Assembly: GCF_022012435.1 (NCBI RefSeq)
Contig: NZ_JAKLUA010000002.1
Location: 186,001-250,000, forward strand
Source of the DNA: Bradyrhizobium zhengyangense
GTDB lineage: Bacteria; Pseudomonadota; Alphaproteobacteria; Rhizobiales; Xanthobacteraceae
Length of the DNA stretch: 64,000 bases
Reading direction: 5' to 3'
Shown in pieces: positions 1 to 10,212 of the stretch. The translations under genes and the position numbers were made by a program. Position 1 is the first letter of the stretch. The number at the start of each line of letters is the position of its first letter. Under the pieces are notes generated by a model, which saw nothing but the letters and a program-made list of their open reading frames with translations, was not told where the DNA came from and made no database searches.

Positions 1-907
1 AGGCGCCGCGGCCCGCCGCGATCTCGGCGAACACGCCGCGGGCCACGATGTCGCGCGGCGCGAGTTCGGCAAGGGGATGTTGCGCCGCCATGAAGCGCTC
101 ACCCTCGCTGTTGATCAAGGTCGCGCCTTCGCCGCGGAGCGCCTCGGTCGCAAGCGGCGCCGGATCACGCCCGACCATGATGGCGGTCGGGTGGAATTGC
201 ACGAATTCCGGATCGGCGATCACAGCGCCGGCGCGAGCGGCGATCGCGAGGCCAGATCCATGGGCCTCAGCCGGATTGGTGGTGACGGCATAGAGATGGC
301 CGATGCCGCCGGTCGCGAGCACGACTGCGCGCGAGGCGATCATCACGGGTCTTGCCGCAAAATTGCCGGCCTCGCGCAGTTGAAGGCCGGTGACGGCGCC
401 ATCGTCGGTGAGCAGCGCTTCGGCGACAAAACCTTCGATCAGGCGGATCGACGGCGTGCGGCGTACAGCCTCGCTCAGTGCCGCGATGATGGCTGCGCCC
501 GCGCCATCGCCGCGGACGTGCACGATCCGCCGCGCCGAATGCGCGGCTTCCCGCCCCACTGCAAGCCGGCCTTCGAGATCGCGGTCGAACGGCACGCCAT
601 AGGCGAGCAGATCGTGAATCCGCGGGCCGGCCTCGCGCGCGATACCGAGCGCGATCGCTTCATCGACGATGCCGCCGCCGACCGCAATCGTATCCGCGGC
701 ATGTGCCTCGGGACTGTCGCCATCGGCGACGGCAGCCGCGATGCCGCCTTGCGCCCACGCGGATGAGGCGCCCTGTCCGAGCGGCGCCGCCGAGATCAGC
801 GTCACCGGCCGCGGCGCGAGTTTCAGTGCGCAGAACAATCCGGCGAGGCCGCCGCCGACGATCACGACATCGTCGGTGGAGCGGGTGAGGTTGTGGATGT
901 TTGTCAT
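1..907 (-). CDS. nadB: L-aspartate oxidase, C-terminus beyond the window
   Basis: Flavoprotein that oxidises L-aspartate to iminoaspartate, the first step of de novo NAD synthesis; NadA uses the product. The reading frame starts at the ATG at 907 ([13 protein letters not shown]) and is still open at base 1, so about 302 N-terminal residues are visible. Seen in the sequence: the FAD dinucleotide-binding motif [15 protein letters not shown] near residue 15, the [12 protein letters not shown] segment, the [15 protein letters not shown] segment and [12 protein letters not shown], all typical of NadB. It lies 169 bp downstream of nadA on the same strand, so co-transcription from the nadA promoter is likely. 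nadC would be expected just outside the window. Confidence 0.95.
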   Translation of the reverse strand, partial: MTNIHNLTRSTDDVVIVGGGLAGLFCALKLAPRPVTLISAAPLGQGASSAWAQGGIAAAVADGDSPEAHAADTIAVGGGIVDEAIALGIAREAGPRIHDLLAYGVPFDRDLEGRLAVGREAAHSARRIVHVRGDGAGAAIIAALSEAVRRTPSIRLIEGFVAEALLTDDGAVTGLQLREAGNFAARPVMIASRAVVLATGGIGHLYAVTTNPAEAHGSGLAIAARAGAVIADPEFVQFHPTAIMVGRDPAPLATEALRGEGATLINSEGERFMAAQHPLAELAPRDIVARGVFAEIAAGRGA

Positions 908-929
908 GGCTCTTTCCTTTCACTCAACT

Positions 930-1063
930 GTCGTCCCAGCGAAAGCTGGGACCCATACGCCGCGGCGGAAGTTGTCTGGCGAAGCTCTGCAACGTCGTTC
1001 TTCGCAACCACATCTTCCTGTGGTTTTGGGTCCCGGATCTGCGCTTCGCCTGTCCGGGACGAC
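930..1063. repeat. Palindromic intergenic repeat between nadA and nadB
   Basis: This stretch begins GTCGTCCCAGCGAAAGCTGG and ends in a CCGGGACGAC inverted complement, so it has inverted termini plus an internal hairpin (CCCAGC-GAAA-GCTGGG). It separates two genes of one pathway without coding capacity. The form matches short mobile-like repeats scattered through Bradyrhizobium genomes; the family assignment is inference. Confidence 0.5.
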
Positions 1064-1076
1064 ACCGAATGTGTTG

Positions 1077-2177
1077 TCAGTTCTTCAAATTGATCATCCG
1101 CTCGACCGAACGCCGCGCGCGTCCTGCAAGCGCGGGATCGATCGTCACTTCCTCGCCAAGCGTCAGCAGGCTCTCCAGGATGTTGGCCAGCGTGATGCGC
1201 TTCATGTGCGGGCAGAGATTGCAGGGGCGCAGCATCTCGACATCAGGCAGCTCGGCGCGGACATTGTCGGCCATCGAGCATTCCGTGATCATCACGAGGC
1301 GCTTCGGCCGCCGTTCGCGCACCCAATTGATCATGTGCGCGGTCGAGCCGGTGAAGTCGGCTTCCGCCAGCACATCAGGCGGACATTCGGGATGCGCGAT
1401 GATCTGCACGGAGGGGTCGGCATCGCGGAAGGCGCGCAGCTCCTCGCCGGTGAAGCGCTCATGCACCTCGCACGCGCCCTTCCAGGCGATGATCTTCACG
1501 TCGGTCTTCGAGGCCACGTAAGTTGCGAGATAGCGGTCGGGCAGGAAGATCACGCGCGGTGCGTTCAGGCTCTCGACCACCTGCACCGCGTTTGACGAGG
1601 TGCAGCAGATGTCGACCTCCGCCTTCACTTCCGCCGACGTATTGACATAGGCAACGACAGGCACGCCGGGAAACTTCTCGCGGAGCAGCCGGACGTCTGC
1701 GCCGGTGATGCTGGCGGCGAGCGAGCAGCCGGCGCGTGTATCAGGGATTAGCACCGTCTTGTCCGGATTAAGCAGCTTCGACGTCTCCGCCATGAAGTGC
1801 ACGCCGCACTGGACGATGATGTCGGCCTTCACCTTGGTGGCCTCGACGGCGAGCTGGAGCGAGTCGCCGCCGATGTCGGCAACGCCGTGAAAGATCTCCG
1901 GCGCCTGGTAATTGTGCGCGAGGATCACCGCGTTGCGCTCGCGCTTGAGCTGGTTGATCGCGTGAATCGTCGGCGCCATCAGCGGCCACTCGATCGCCGG
2001 GATCACATGTTTGACGCGCTCGTAGATCGGCGCGGTCGCGCGTTCCACCTCGCCGGTCCATTCCAGCAAAGGGCGCGGCAGCGTCCCTGATCGTGCCGGC
2101 GCGACCGGAGTGGGGGTGGCTTGGCCCTTCGGCCGGTCGGCGAAATCATCAGGGCCGTAAATTTCAGCAATCGGCAT
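1077..2177 (-). CDS. nadA: Quinolinate synthase A
   Basis: [4Fe-4S] enzyme that condenses iminoaspartate with dihydroxyacetone phosphate to give quinolinate. The 366-residue product matches the long NadA form. Seen: the [25 protein letters not shown] segment near residue 80 with the substrate-binding [17 protein letters not shown] with a cluster cysteine, ICCTSSNA with a second, and [15 protein letters not shown] near the C-terminus with the third. Start ATG at 2177 ([12 protein letters not shown]). It leads the nadA-nadB operon. Two copies of a TATACTC-N5-GAGTATA palindrome lie 24-117 bp upstream, so repression when NAD precursors are ample is likely. Confidence 0.97.
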   Translation of the reverse strand: MPIAEIYGPDDFADRPKGQATPTPVAPARSGTLPRPLLEWTGEVERATAPIYERVKHVIPAIEWPLMAPTIHAINQLKRERNAVILAHNYQAPEIFHGVADIGGDSLQLAVEATKVKADIIVQCGVHFMAETSKLLNPDKTVLIPDTRAGCSLAASITGADVRLLREKFPGVPVVAYVNTSAEVKAEVDICCTSSNAVQVVESLNAPRVIFLPDRYLATYVASKTDVKIIAWKGACEVHERFTGEELRAFRDADPSVQIIAHPECPPDVLAEADFTGSTAHMINWVRERRPKRLVMITECSMADNVRAELPDVEMLRPCNLCPHMKRITLANILESLLTLGEEVTIDPALAGRARRSVERMINLKN

Positions 2178-2200
2178 CGAAGCCTCCCGTGCAGGTCAAT

Positions 2201-2219
2201 TATGCTCTATTTGAGTATA
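2201..2219. promoter_or_regulatory. Candidate NadQ operator, nadA-proximal copy
   Basis: TATGCTC-TATTT-GAGTATA: two 7-bp arms in inverted orientation around 5 bp, with one mismatch. It sits 24 bp upstream of the nadA start and matches the distal copy in arms and spacing. The link to the Nudix-type regulator encoded at 12974-13936 is inference from the known role of NadQ in alphaproteobacterial nad operons. Confidence 0.65.
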
Positions 2220-2231
2220 TACGGACCCTGA

Positions 2232-2262
2232 GAAATCCGGCCGAAGCGGCCGGTGGGATTTC
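2232..2262. other. Inverted repeat in the nadA leader or promoter
   Basis: GAAATCC pairs with GGATTTC, and inside it GGCCG pairs with CGGCC around a 3-base loop, with a short bulge on one side. It lies between the two candidate NadQ operators. It may be a transcribed leader hairpin or a third protein-binding site; no function can be read from the sequence. Confidence 0.4.
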
Positions 2263-2275
2263 GCCAGAGCTTACA

Positions 2276-2294
2276 TATACTCAATCTGAGTAAA
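2276..2294. promoter_or_regulatory. Candidate NadQ operator, distal copy
   Basis: TATACTC-AATCT-GAGTAAA, the same palindrome as the proximal copy, with one mismatch in the right arm. The start-to-start distance between copies is 75 bp. The rest of the 2178-2516 intergenic stretch holds the hairpin at 2232-2262 and the divergent MFS promoter region, with no other gene seen. Confidence 0.65.
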
Positions 2295-2516
2295 TCTGAA
2301 ATAGCACGCCCTTCGGCGATCCGCTAGGCCGAGTCGCACACATTTCCGTCAACTCGTGCTCCGTGCGCCGACCCAGGCAGCGATCAAACGCAATGCTCCC
2401 GCAAAAGCCCTTCATGGAACGCAATCATTTTTGACTTTCGATTTTCATGCATCTGCATTAAACGGCTGACTCGCGGCCGCCGATTTGCGAACCGCCAACG
2501 CCGAATGAGGAACACC

Positions 2517-3767
2517 ATGTCGATCCCAGCGGGCGAGCTCGCTCCCTCTCGTTCCTCCAATTGGCGCACCCCGGCGGTCATCATCCTCTGCGGCTGCGCG
2601 ATCGGCATGCTCGGCTTCGGTCCGCGCTCGGCGCTGGGCTTCTTCGTGCAGCCGATGAGCCATGAGTTCGCCTGGGGGCGCGACGTGTTCGGCCTCGCCA
2701 TCGCTTTCCAGAATCTGTTGTGGGGGTTGGGCCAGCCGTTCGCCGGCGCGGTCGCCGATCGCTTCGGCCTGTTCCGTGTGATGTGCGTCGGCGCGCTGCT
2801 CTATGCCGGCGGGCTTCTCTTGATGCGCTATTCGTCGACGCCGCTGTCGCTCAACATCGGTGCGGGCGTGATGGTCGGTTTCGGCCTCGCCGGTTGCTCG
2901 TTCAATCTGGTGCTGTCGGCGTTCACGAAACTATTGCCAGCCGAGAAGCGCGGGCTTGCGCTCGGCGCCGGCACTGCGGCGGGCTCGCTCGGCCAGTTCC
3001 TGTTCGCGCCGATCGGCGTCGCCCTGATCGACAATTTCGGCTGGCAGCAGGCGCTCACCGTGTTCGGCTTCCTGATGCTCCTGATCATCCCCCTTGCGCT
3101 GGCGATCTCGACGCCGCCGGTCGCAACCACGGCCAACGCGGCGCCCGCGGATGAGCAGACCATCACCAGGGCGCTTGCCGAGGCTTTTGGTCATCGCTCC
3201 TACGTGCTGTTGGTGCTCGGCTTCTTCACCTGCGGCTTCCAGCTCGCTTTCATCACCGTGCATCTGCCGGCGTTCCTGGTCGATCGCGGCATCTCGACGC
3301 AAACCGGCGGCTGGGTGATCGCGGCTATCGGCCTGTTCAACATCATGGGCTCGCTCAGCGTCGGCTATCTCCAGAATAGCTTGCCGAAGCGCTACATCCT
3401 CTCGGCGATCTATTTCACCCGTGCGCTCGCGACGCTCGCCTTCATCTCGTTTCCGATCACGCCGTTCTCCGCGATCGCGTTCGGTGCAATCTCCGGCCTC
3501 ACCTGGCTGTCGACGGTGCCGCCGACCTCGGCGCTGGTGGCGCTGATGTTCGGCACGCGCTGGCTGGCGACGCTCTATGGCTTCGCCTTCGTCAGCCATC
3601 AGGTCGGCGGTTTCCTCGGCGTCTGGTTAGGTGGCATCGTCTTCGAGAAGTTCGGTTCCTATACGCCGATCTGGTGGCTCTCGATCCTATTCGGTGTGCT
3701 CTCGGCGCTGATCAATCTCCCGATCGTGGAGAAGCCGGTTCAGCGAGTGGTTGCGCAGCCTGCCTGA
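2517..3767 (+). CDS. MFS transporter
   Basis: Major facilitator superfamily permease of about 416 residues with roughly 12 hydrophobic segments. After TM1 ([23 protein letters not shown]) comes the MFS signature loop between TM2 and TM3, [18 protein letters not shown]. The organisation resembles oxalate/formate-antiporter-like or YbfB-like carriers, but the substrate cannot be read from sequence. I chose the ATG at 2517 over the in-frame ATG at 2505 because GAGGAA stands directly upstream of it. It is divergent from nadA. No adjacent gene suggests a substrate. Confidence 0.88.
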   Translation: MSIPAGELAPSRSSNWRTPAVIILCGCAIGMLGFGPRSALGFFVQPMSHEFAWGRDVFGLAIAFQNLLWGLGQPFAGAVADRFGLFRVMCVGALLYAGGLLLMRYSSTPLSLNIGAGVMVGFGLAGCSFNLVLSAFTKLLPAEKRGLALGAGTAAGSLGQFLFAPIGVALIDNFGWQQALTVFGFLMLLIIPLALAISTPPVATTANAAPADEQTITRALAEAFGHRSYVLLVLGFFTCGFQLAFITVHLPAFLVDRGISTQTGGWVIAAIGLFNIMGSLSVGYLQNSLPKRYILSAIYFTRALATLAFISFPITPFSAIAFGAISGLTWLSTVPPTSALVALMFGTRWLATLYGFAFVSHQVGGFLGVWLGGIVFEKFGSYTPIWWLSILFGVLSALINLPIVEKPVQRVVAQPA

Positions 3768-3807
3768 TCGGCTAAACATCCCGGTCAAACAAGTCAGGGA
3801 GTTTGCT

Positions 3808-4794
3808 GTGGCCACGTTCAAGGCGATCCGGATCGACAAGGCGGACAAAGGCACTACCGTCGCGCTCACGCAGTTCGACGAAGCCGAGCTGATGGACGGC
3901 GACGTCACCGTCCGCGTTGAATGGTCGACGCTGAACTACAAGGATGGCCTCGCGCTGACAGGCAAAGCGCCGGTGGTGCGCCGCTTCCCAATGATCGCCG
4001 GCATCGATTTCGCAGGCACGGTCGAAGCCTCCTCCCATCCGCAGTGGAAGGCCGGCGACAAGGTCGTCTGCACCGGCTGGGGCATGGGCGAGACCCATCT
4101 CGGCGCCTATGCCGAGAAGGCGCGGGTCAAGGGCGACTGGCTGGTCGCCCTGCCGCAGGGCCTGTCGGCGCGCGATGCCATGGCGATCGGCACCGCCGGC
4201 TTCACCGCGATGCTCTCGGTGCTGGCGCTGGAGAAGCACGGCCTGTCGCCGAAGAGTGGCCCTGTGGTCGTGACCGGCGCGGCAGGCGGTGTCGGCTCGG
4301 TCGCCATCGCCGTGCTGTCCCGGCTCGGCTACCACGTCATCGCCTCGACCGGCCGCGCCTCCGAGGCCGATTACCTGAAGAACCTGGGTGCCGCCGAGGT
4401 GATCGACCGCAGTGAATTGTCCGCACCGGCAAAGCCGCTGGCCAAGGAGCGCTGGGCGGGCGGCGTCGATAGCGTCGGCTCGACCACGCTGGCGAATCTG
4501 CTGTCGATGACCAGGTACGGTGGCGCCATCGCCGCCTGCGGTCTCGCGGCTGGCATGGACCTGCCGTCTTCTGTCGCACCCTTCATTTTGCGCGGGGTGT
4601 GCCTTCTCGGCATCGATTCCGTGATGTGTCCGATCGAACCGCGAAAAGCCGCCTGGCAGCGCCTCGCCTCCGATCTGGACAGGGCGAAACTATCTGAAAT
4701 CACTACGGAAATTTCGCTCGATCAGGCTCCGGAATGGGGTGCGAAAATCCTGGCCGGCCAGGTCCGCGGCCGCATCGTGGTAAAAATTCTCTAA
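3808..4794 (+). CDS. acuI: Acryloyl-CoA reductase / quinone oxidoreductase YhdH family
   Basis: Medium-chain dehydrogenase/reductase of the YhdH/AcuI family, which reduces acryloyl-CoA to propionyl-CoA with NADPH and removes a toxic electrophile. The GTG at 3808 is preceded by AGGGAG with good spacing and gives 328 residues, the usual family length; a longer frame from 3751 lacks this support. Seen: the N-terminal GroES-like part with [14 protein letters not shown] and the nucleotide-binding motif [18 protein letters not shown] at residues 153-170. There are no structural zinc cysteines, as expected for this subfamily. The symbol rests on family resemblance; substrate specificity is not proven. 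Confidence 0.85.
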   Translation: MATFKAIRIDKADKGTTVALTQFDEAELMDGDVTVRVEWSTLNYKDGLALTGKAPVVRRFPMIAGIDFAGTVEASSHPQWKAGDKVVCTGWGMGETHLGAYAEKARVKGDWLVALPQGLSARDAMAIGTAGFTAMLSVLALEKHGLSPKSGPVVVTGAAGGVGSVAIAVLSRLGYHVIASTGRASEADYLKNLGAAEVIDRSELSAPAKPLAKERWAGGVDSVGSTTLANLLSMTRYGGAIAACGLAAGMDLPSSVAPFILRGVCLLGIDSVMCPIEPRKAAWQRLASDLDRAKLSEITTEISLDQAPEWGAKILAGQVRGRIVVKIL

Positions 4795-4907
4795 CGACGT
4801 TCAGACTTTACCAACCAAGCTGCTTCAATGTCGCCATGGTTAGTATGGTAAGCAGCGGGTAAAGAGATAAAGGCATCGCCCGCTGCGGGGTCGGTTCGGA
4901 GTAGAGC

Positions 4908-5522
4908 ATGCTTGCGCGTATTGTGTTGGGGGCTGTCACGGCAGTCGTGACGTTTGCACCGGCCATCGCCTTGGCTGGGAGTATGAACGCCGACGAGGCA
5001 CGCCGCTTCGTCGCCGGCAAGGTCTTCGCCTTCACCTGTTTCGACGGTACCCGCGGCGCAGGCCGGATCCTTGACGATCTCGGTGCTGCCGGCGCGGTGC
5101 AGTTCTCGGGCTCGGGCCCGGTGCGCCATCTCCGCCTGCCGGGCAACACTCTCCAGATCCGCGGCCAGAACGTTTGCGCCTCGATTAAGGGCATTCCGTT
5201 CGAGCCTTGTTTCAACCTTGAGAAGACCGACGACCGCAGCTTCCGCGGCTCGGTCTCAGGCATGGGCTTTGCCTATTGCGACTTCCACCACCAGGGCGGC
5301 AACCAGATGCTGATGGCGCGTGCCGTCGCACGGCCGCGCTCGCTGCATGCACCGGAGCAGACCGGTTCGGTCAATACGTCGAGCACCGAGGTTGCCGCGC
5401 GGGTCGAGACGCCGAGGGTCGAGAGCAGCCGGATCGAGCCGGTGAGGTCGGACGCGAGGTCCGAGCCAAAGTCGGAATCGAAGAACGAAGGTCCGCTGGA
5501 ACTGCGCCGCTCGACCGAGTGA
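4908..5522 (+). CDS. Hypothetical secreted protein with charged C-terminal tail
   Basis: 204 residues, not recognised as a named family. A signal peptide is visible (MLARIVLGAVTAVVTFAPAIALA, cleavage near residue 23). The middle part holds four cysteines (FTCFDGTRGAG, NVCASIKG, FEPCFNLE, YCDFHHQGG), which could form two periplasmic disulfides. The last about 60 residues are rich in E, R and S and look disordered. It has its own upstream gap and is probably monocistronic. Likely a conserved Bradyrhizobium periplasmic protein; role unknown. Confidence 0.7.
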   Translation: MLARIVLGAVTAVVTFAPAIALAGSMNADEARRFVAGKVFAFTCFDGTRGAGRILDDLGAAGAVQFSGSGPVRHLRLPGNTLQIRGQNVCASIKGIPFEPCFNLEKTDDRSFRGSVSGMGFAYCDFHHQGGNQMLMARAVARPRSLHAPEQTGSVNTSSTEVAARVETPRVESSRIEPVRSDARSEPKSESKNEGPLELRRSTE

Positions 5523-5687
5523 TGTCAGGCGCAAGCCTGCGCGCTCAATTTACCCGCTTTTGACGAATGCATCGCACGCGAAGCCGTGGCGCCGTAGTCA
5601 TACGGCCCGCGGTTTTTATGCCTTGGTAGCGACTGTCGCCCCAGCCTGCGCAACGGCCGGGAGGCGGCCCTACGCAAGAGTTCGATA

Positions 5688-5939
5688 ATGTCGCTGTATT
5701 TCTTTCGCATCAGCACCGGCCGATATTCCGGCGCCGCTGATCAGCCGTACGAGTTCGAGGATCGTGCTGCGGCCTGGACCGAGATGACCGAGGTCTGCGC
5801 CAATCTGCTCGGCAGCATCGCCCGCAATCTGAAGCCGAATGCGAAATGGAGCATGGAGCTGCTCGACGAGAACAAGCAGCCGGTGTTTCGCATCAGCTTG
5901 GCCGGCGAAGCCGTCGGATGCAAAATGACCCCGCGTTGA
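5688..5939 (+). CDS. DUF6894-like small protein
   Basis: 83 residues starting MSLYFFRISTGRYSG. The opening (YFF.I..G.), the acidic patch YEFEDRAAAWTEMTEVCANLLGSI and the closing substrate-like strand (WSMELLDENKQPVFRISL) fit the DUF6894 family, common in multiple copies in Bradyrhizobium and of unknown function. The ATG at 5688 follows an AAGAG-type ribosome site. It has no operon partner; the next gene starts about 200 bp on. Confidence 0.65.
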   Translation: MSLYFFRISTGRYSGAADQPYEFEDRAAAWTEMTEVCANLLGSIARNLKPNAKWSMELLDENKQPVFRISLAGEAVGCKMTPR

Positions 5940-6134
5940 CTTGAGGCTGCAATTTACAACTATGACGAGATCAAATTCCTTCGATTTCAATTATGTAGCG
6001 CAAAAAATCAGTACTTCTGCGGATCTCGCCGTTAACCGCAGATGGAGCTCTGGCCGATAGCCTTCCGGGTAAGGGCGATCAACGTCCAAGCGGCCGGCAA
6101 TGACATGGCTGCTCGCGTTTCTGAGGAAGCGGGA

Positions 6135-8240
6135 ATGTTGAGCCACATCAGATTGCGCATAGGAATTGCGCTGCCGGCGATCATCGCGGCGCTGGTGCTA
6201 CTGGGTGTGGGATCGGCTAGTTTGATTGCCTTCCACGCCATCGGCAAGCGGCAGGATGCCGATGCGTTCCTGAAGGTCAATCGCGCCGCCCAACTGCTGC
6301 TCCAGAGCGCAGGACAATGGGCGATCGAACGCGGACTGACCAACGGCGCGCTGAAATCCGCCGATCCACTTGCTTACGAACGCGCTGCCGAGATCGACAA
6401 GGCCCAAGGATCGGCGGACGCGGCGTTCCAAGCAGCTATCGTCGAGATCCGGTCCATTCCTGAAATGGCGCTGGCGCAGTCGCAAATTGCGGAAGCCCAG
6501 GCCAGATTCGAGTCGCTGCGCGGCCTCCGAGCGAACGCCGCCACCAATCTCTCACGGCCACGCTCCGAACGGGCTCCTGAGGTGGTCGACGGCTTCGCCG
6601 CCGCGATCACCGACGTGATCGAGATCGCGAGCAACCGGTTGCGGTTAACGCTCGAGACTTTGACCAGTCCTCCCGCCGCAAAACTCGCCCAGCTCATTGG
6701 CGTGCGGCACCTGACGGCCCAAATGGCCGAGAACGCGGGGAGAGAGCGTGCGCTGCTCGCCGGTGCTGTCGGCGCTCGCGCCAAGCTTGGCGCTGGCGAA
6801 CTCCAGCGTCTCGCCGGGCTGCGGTCCAAGGTCGAGCTCGCATGGGAGGCGGTGGTGCCGCTGCGGCTCCGCCCGGATTTGCCGACGGGGATCGGCGAGT
6901 CCATGGCCGAAGTGGAGAGGACCTATTTCGGCAGCTACGGAGAGACTCGTGCGCTTGTGCTTTCGGCCGGGGACTCCGGGGCTTATACGATCAGCGGGGC
7001 CGACTACTTCGCTCGCGCGACTGCAGGTATCAATGCCGTACTGAAGCTTGCAGGGTCCATCGGATCAGCTGCCGAGCAAGAAGCAAATCTGGAGGCGACG
7101 TCCAGTCTCCGGAATTTCATCATCACGCTTGCGTTTCTCGGCATCTCGCTGGTTCTGGCAGGGCTGAGCTTCTGGATTACCTTCTCGCGCATTCTCAAGC
7201 CGCTTTCCGCGATCACGGCCGCGATGAGAGGATTGGCTGATCGAGATTTCGAGGTCGAAGTGCCGTGCGCGGGCCAGCCTGTTGAAATAGGAGAGATGGC
7301 GCGAGCAGTGGAGGTGTTCAAGCAGAACGGCCTTGCGGTCGACCGGATGAGGGCAGAGCAGGCCGACGCGGCTCGGGTTGCCGCCGAGCAGCGCAAGGCC
7401 GAGATGCACAAGCTTGCCGACGGGTTCGAAGCGGCGGTCGGCGAAATCATCGAGACGGTGTCTTCCGCCTCGACCGAGCTCGAAGCGTCGGCCTCCACGC
7501 TGACCTCGACGGCGGAGCGCGCACAAAAGCTCACCACCATGGTCGCTGCCGCTTCCGAGGAAGCATCCACCAACGTGCAGTCGGTGGCGTCGGCGACCGA
7601 GGAGCTGTCGTCGTCGATCACAGAGATCAGCCGGCAGGTGCAGGAATCCGCCCGCGTCGCCGGCGATGCGGTCGACCAGGCCCGCACCACGACCGATCGC
7701 GTCAGCGAACTCTCCGCGGCCGCGACGCGGATCGGCGACGTGGTCGAGCTGATCAACACCATTGCCGGCCAGACCAACCTGCTGGCACTCAATGCCACCA
7801 TCGAGGCCGCGCGCGCCGGTGAGGCCGGCCGCGGCTTTGCTGTGGTGGCCTCCGAGGTCAAGGCCCTCGCCGAGCAGACCGCGAAGGCGACCGGCGAGAT
7901 CGGCCAACAGATCGCCAGCATTCAGACCGCGACGGAATTCTCGGTCGGTGCCATCAAGGACATCAGCGACACCATCGAGAAACTGTCGGAAATTTCCTCG
8001 ACAATCGCAGCCGCCGTCGAGGAGCAGGGCGCCGCGACGCAGGAGATTTCCCGCAACGTACAGCAGGCGGCTGAAGGCACCCATCAGGTTTCGGCCAACA
8101 TCACCGACGTACAGCGCGGCGCGAGCGAGACCGGCTCCGCCTCCGCGCAGGTGCTCTCGGCGGCGCAGTCGCTGTCCGGCGACAGCAACCGTCTCAAGCT
8201 CGAGGTCGGCAAGTTCTTGGGTACCGTTCGCGCCGCCTGA
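6135..8240 (+). CDS. Methyl-accepting chemotaxis protein with NIT-like sensor
   Basis: Chemoreceptor of about 701 residues. TM1 is near residues 10-34, then a large helical periplasmic domain containing [12 protein letters not shown] and [14 protein letters not shown], which resembles the nitrate/nitrite-sensing NIT domain. TM2 ([23 protein letters not shown]) leads to a HAMP domain ([27 protein letters not shown]) and the MA signalling hairpin whose tip reads [25 protein letters not shown]. No C-terminal CheR/CheB pentapeptide is seen; the protein ends TVRAA. I chose ATG 6135, preceded by GAGGAAG, over in-frame ATGs at 6042 and 6102. The ligand is inferred only from domain resemblance. Confidence 0.9.
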   Translation: MLSHIRLRIGIALPAIIAALVLLGVGSASLIAFHAIGKRQDADAFLKVNRAAQLLLQSAGQWAIERGLTNGALKSADPLAYERAAEIDKAQGSADAAFQAAIVEIRSIPEMALAQSQIAEAQARFESLRGLRANAATNLSRPRSERAPEVVDGFAAAITDVIEIASNRLRLTLETLTSPPAAKLAQLIGVRHLTAQMAENAGRERALLAGAVGARAKLGAGELQRLAGLRSKVELAWEAVVPLRLRPDLPTGIGESMAEVERTYFGSYGETRALVLSAGDSGAYTISGADYFARATAGINAVLKLAGSIGSAAEQEANLEATSSLRNFIITLAFLGISLVLAGLSFWITFSRILKPLSAITAAMRGLADRDFEVEVPCAGQPVEIGEMARAVEVFKQNGLAVDRMRAEQADAARVAAEQRKAEMHKLADGFEAAVGEIIETVSSASTELEASASTLTSTAERAQKLTTMVAAASEEASTNVQSVASATEELSSSITEISRQVQESARVAGDAVDQARTTTDRVSELSAAATRIGDVVELINTIAGQTNLLALNATIEAARAGEAGRGFAVVASEVKALAEQTAKATGEIGQQIASIQTATEFSVGAIKDISDTIEKLSEISSTIAAAVEEQGAATQEISRNVQQAAEGTHQVSANITDVQRGASETGSASAQVLSAAQSLSGDSNRLKLEVGKFLGTVRAA

Positions 8241-8519
8241 TCCAGGCCTGCCCCGTTCACGGCGCGCCGGCCGCGGCGCACCGGTGTGGCGCGATGGAAC
8301 GTTCGCGACGCTGCAACAAATGGTTGTGGAAGAAATAACGGCCACAATGTCACTATCCGTAGTTCCACGTAGGTCTCTGTTAACGGCTGGTTGCAACTAT
8401 GTGCGCAATCTTGCCGGATAAGAACCAGCCAGCATTGTTGGAATGACCCGCCCTGCCGTGCGTCTGACGGTCATGGCGCAGGTGACGTGTGCGTTTAGGT
8501 CTCATCGGGATTTGTCGTG

Positions 8520-10208
8520 ATGTCGAAATTGTCGATCGTCTTCAAGCTTCTGACCGTGTTGTCGGTCCTCGTGCTCTCGCTCGCCGGCGTCGGCGTCGTG
8601 GCAATCGGCACGATGCAGAACATCAATTCCCACACAGTCGAGATCGCGGAGAGCTGGCTGCCGAGCGTGCGTGCGCTGGGCTCGATGCGGGCTGACATTA
8701 ACGAGCTGCGCGTCGCGCTTCGCCTGCACCTGATGCAGGACACAATCGAGGGCAAGGAGGCCGCCGAGAAGCGGCTGGCCTCGCTGCAGGCGCGCATCGA
8801 GACCACCCGCAAGGTCTACGAGCCGCTGATTACCTCGGCCGAAGAGCGCTCGCTCTACCAGCAATGGACCAAGGCGTGGGCCGATTACCTGACGGGCGTG
8901 CAGGATGTGATGGCGCTGTCGCGCAAGAGCCCCGGAAAGTTCCCGACTGACGCCAACGAGATGTTGCAGACCAAGGTCGCGAAGATGGCCCAGGCGGCCG
9001 ATCCGCTGCTTCAGAAGGGCATTGAGCTGAACAATCACGGCGCCGAGCTGGAGACGAAGCAGGCGGCCGACAGCTACGCCATGATCTTCCGCGTGCTGGT
9101 CGGCATCATCATTGCTTCGGTCGCGATCGCGATTGGCGCGGCTTACTATCTCGTGCGCGACGTGTCGCGCGGCATTGCCTCGATCATCAAGCCGATGCAG
9201 TCGCTCGGTGAAGGCGATCTGTCGGCAGAGGTGCCGCACCGTGGCGAGAAGACCGAGATCGGATCGATGGCGGATGCGCTGCAGATCTTCAAGGAAGCGC
9301 TGATCGCCAAGCGGGCCGCCGACGAGGCGGCGAGGCTCGACGCCGAGGCCAAGATCGAGCGTGGTCGCCGCGTCGACGCCATCACCCGCAAGTTCGAGAC
9401 CATGATCGGCGAAGTCGTTGGCACCGTGTCGTCGGCCTCGACCGAGCTCGAGGCTTCCGCGTCGACGCTGACCAATACTGCCCAGCGCGGACAGGAACTG
9501 GCGACTGTCGTCGCCGCGGCTTCCGAGGAAGCATCCACCAACGTGCAGGCGGTGGCTTCCGCTTCCGAGGAGCTCTCGTCTTCCATCACCGAGATCAGCC
9601 GCCGTGTGCAGGACTCGGCACGGATGGCGGCGGAAGCCGTCGAGCAGGCGTCGCGGACCAACGAGCGCGTCAACGAGCTGTCGCAGGCGGCCGCCCGCAT
9701 CGGCGACGTCGTCGAGCTGATCAACACAATCGCGGGCCAGACCAATCTGCTGGCCTTGAACGCCACCATCGAGGCGGCGCGCGCGGGCGAGGCCGGCCGC
9801 GGCTTTGCCGTCGTCGCCTCCGAGGTGAAGGCGCTGGCCGAACAGACCGCGAAGGCAACCGGCGAGATCGGGGCGCAGGTCTCGGGTATTCAGGCCGCAA
9901 CGCAAGAATCCGTCAACGCCATCCAGGAGATTGGCGGCACCATCGAGCGGCTGTCGGAAGTGTCGGCGGCGATCGCCGCCGCGGTCGAGGAGCAGGGCGC
10001 GGCGACGCAGGAGATATCGCGAAACGTCCAGCAGGCCTCGGTTGGCACCCAGGAGGTGTCGTCGAACATTACCGACGTGCAGCGCGGTGCGATCGAGACC
10101 GGCGAGGCGTCAGTCGAAGTCCTGTCGGCGGCGAAGTCGCTCGCGTCCGACAGCACACGCCTCAAGGTCGAGGTCGCGCAGTTCCTGGAGTCGGTCCGCG
10201 CGGCCTGA
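8520..10208 (+). CDS. Methyl-accepting chemotaxis protein with 4HB sensor
   Basis: Chemoreceptor of 562 residues. TM1 ([23 protein letters not shown]) is followed by a four-helix-bundle periplasmic domain of the 4HB_MCP type ([28 protein letters not shown]), then TM2 ([24 protein letters not shown]), HAMP ([19 protein letters not shown]) and the MA domain with the same [25 protein letters not shown] tip as the gene just upstream. The two receptors differ in sensor but are nearly identical over the last about 270 residues, so they arose by duplication or domain swapping. ATG 8520 is preferred to the overlapping GTG at 8517. The 8241-8519 gap shows no gene. Confidence 0.92.
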   Translation: MSKLSIVFKLLTVLSVLVLSLAGVGVVAIGTMQNINSHTVEIAESWLPSVRALGSMRADINELRVALRLHLMQDTIEGKEAAEKRLASLQARIETTRKVYEPLITSAEERSLYQQWTKAWADYLTGVQDVMALSRKSPGKFPTDANEMLQTKVAKMAQAADPLLQKGIELNNHGAELETKQAADSYAMIFRVLVGIIIASVAIAIGAAYYLVRDVSRGIASIIKPMQSLGEGDLSAEVPHRGEKTEIGSMADALQIFKEALIAKRAADEAARLDAEAKIERGRRVDAITRKFETMIGEVVGTVSSASTELEASASTLTNTAQRGQELATVVAAASEEASTNVQAVASASEELSSSITEISRRVQDSARMAAEAVEQASRTNERVNELSQAAARIGDVVELINTIAGQTNLLALNATIEAARAGEAGRGFAVVASEVKALAEQTAKATGEIGAQVSGIQAATQESVNAIQEIGGTIERLSEVSAAIAAAVEEQGAATQEISRNVQQASVGTQEVSSNITDVQRGAIETGEASVEVLSAAKSLASDSTRLKVEVAQFLESVRAA

Positions 10209-10212
10209 TCCT

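Noticed and set aside
8502..9905. Open frame of 467 codons on the minus strand across the second chemoreceptor
   Set aside because: Low-complexity shadow of the MCP gene; it lacks any recognisable domain and its strand has no ribosome site.
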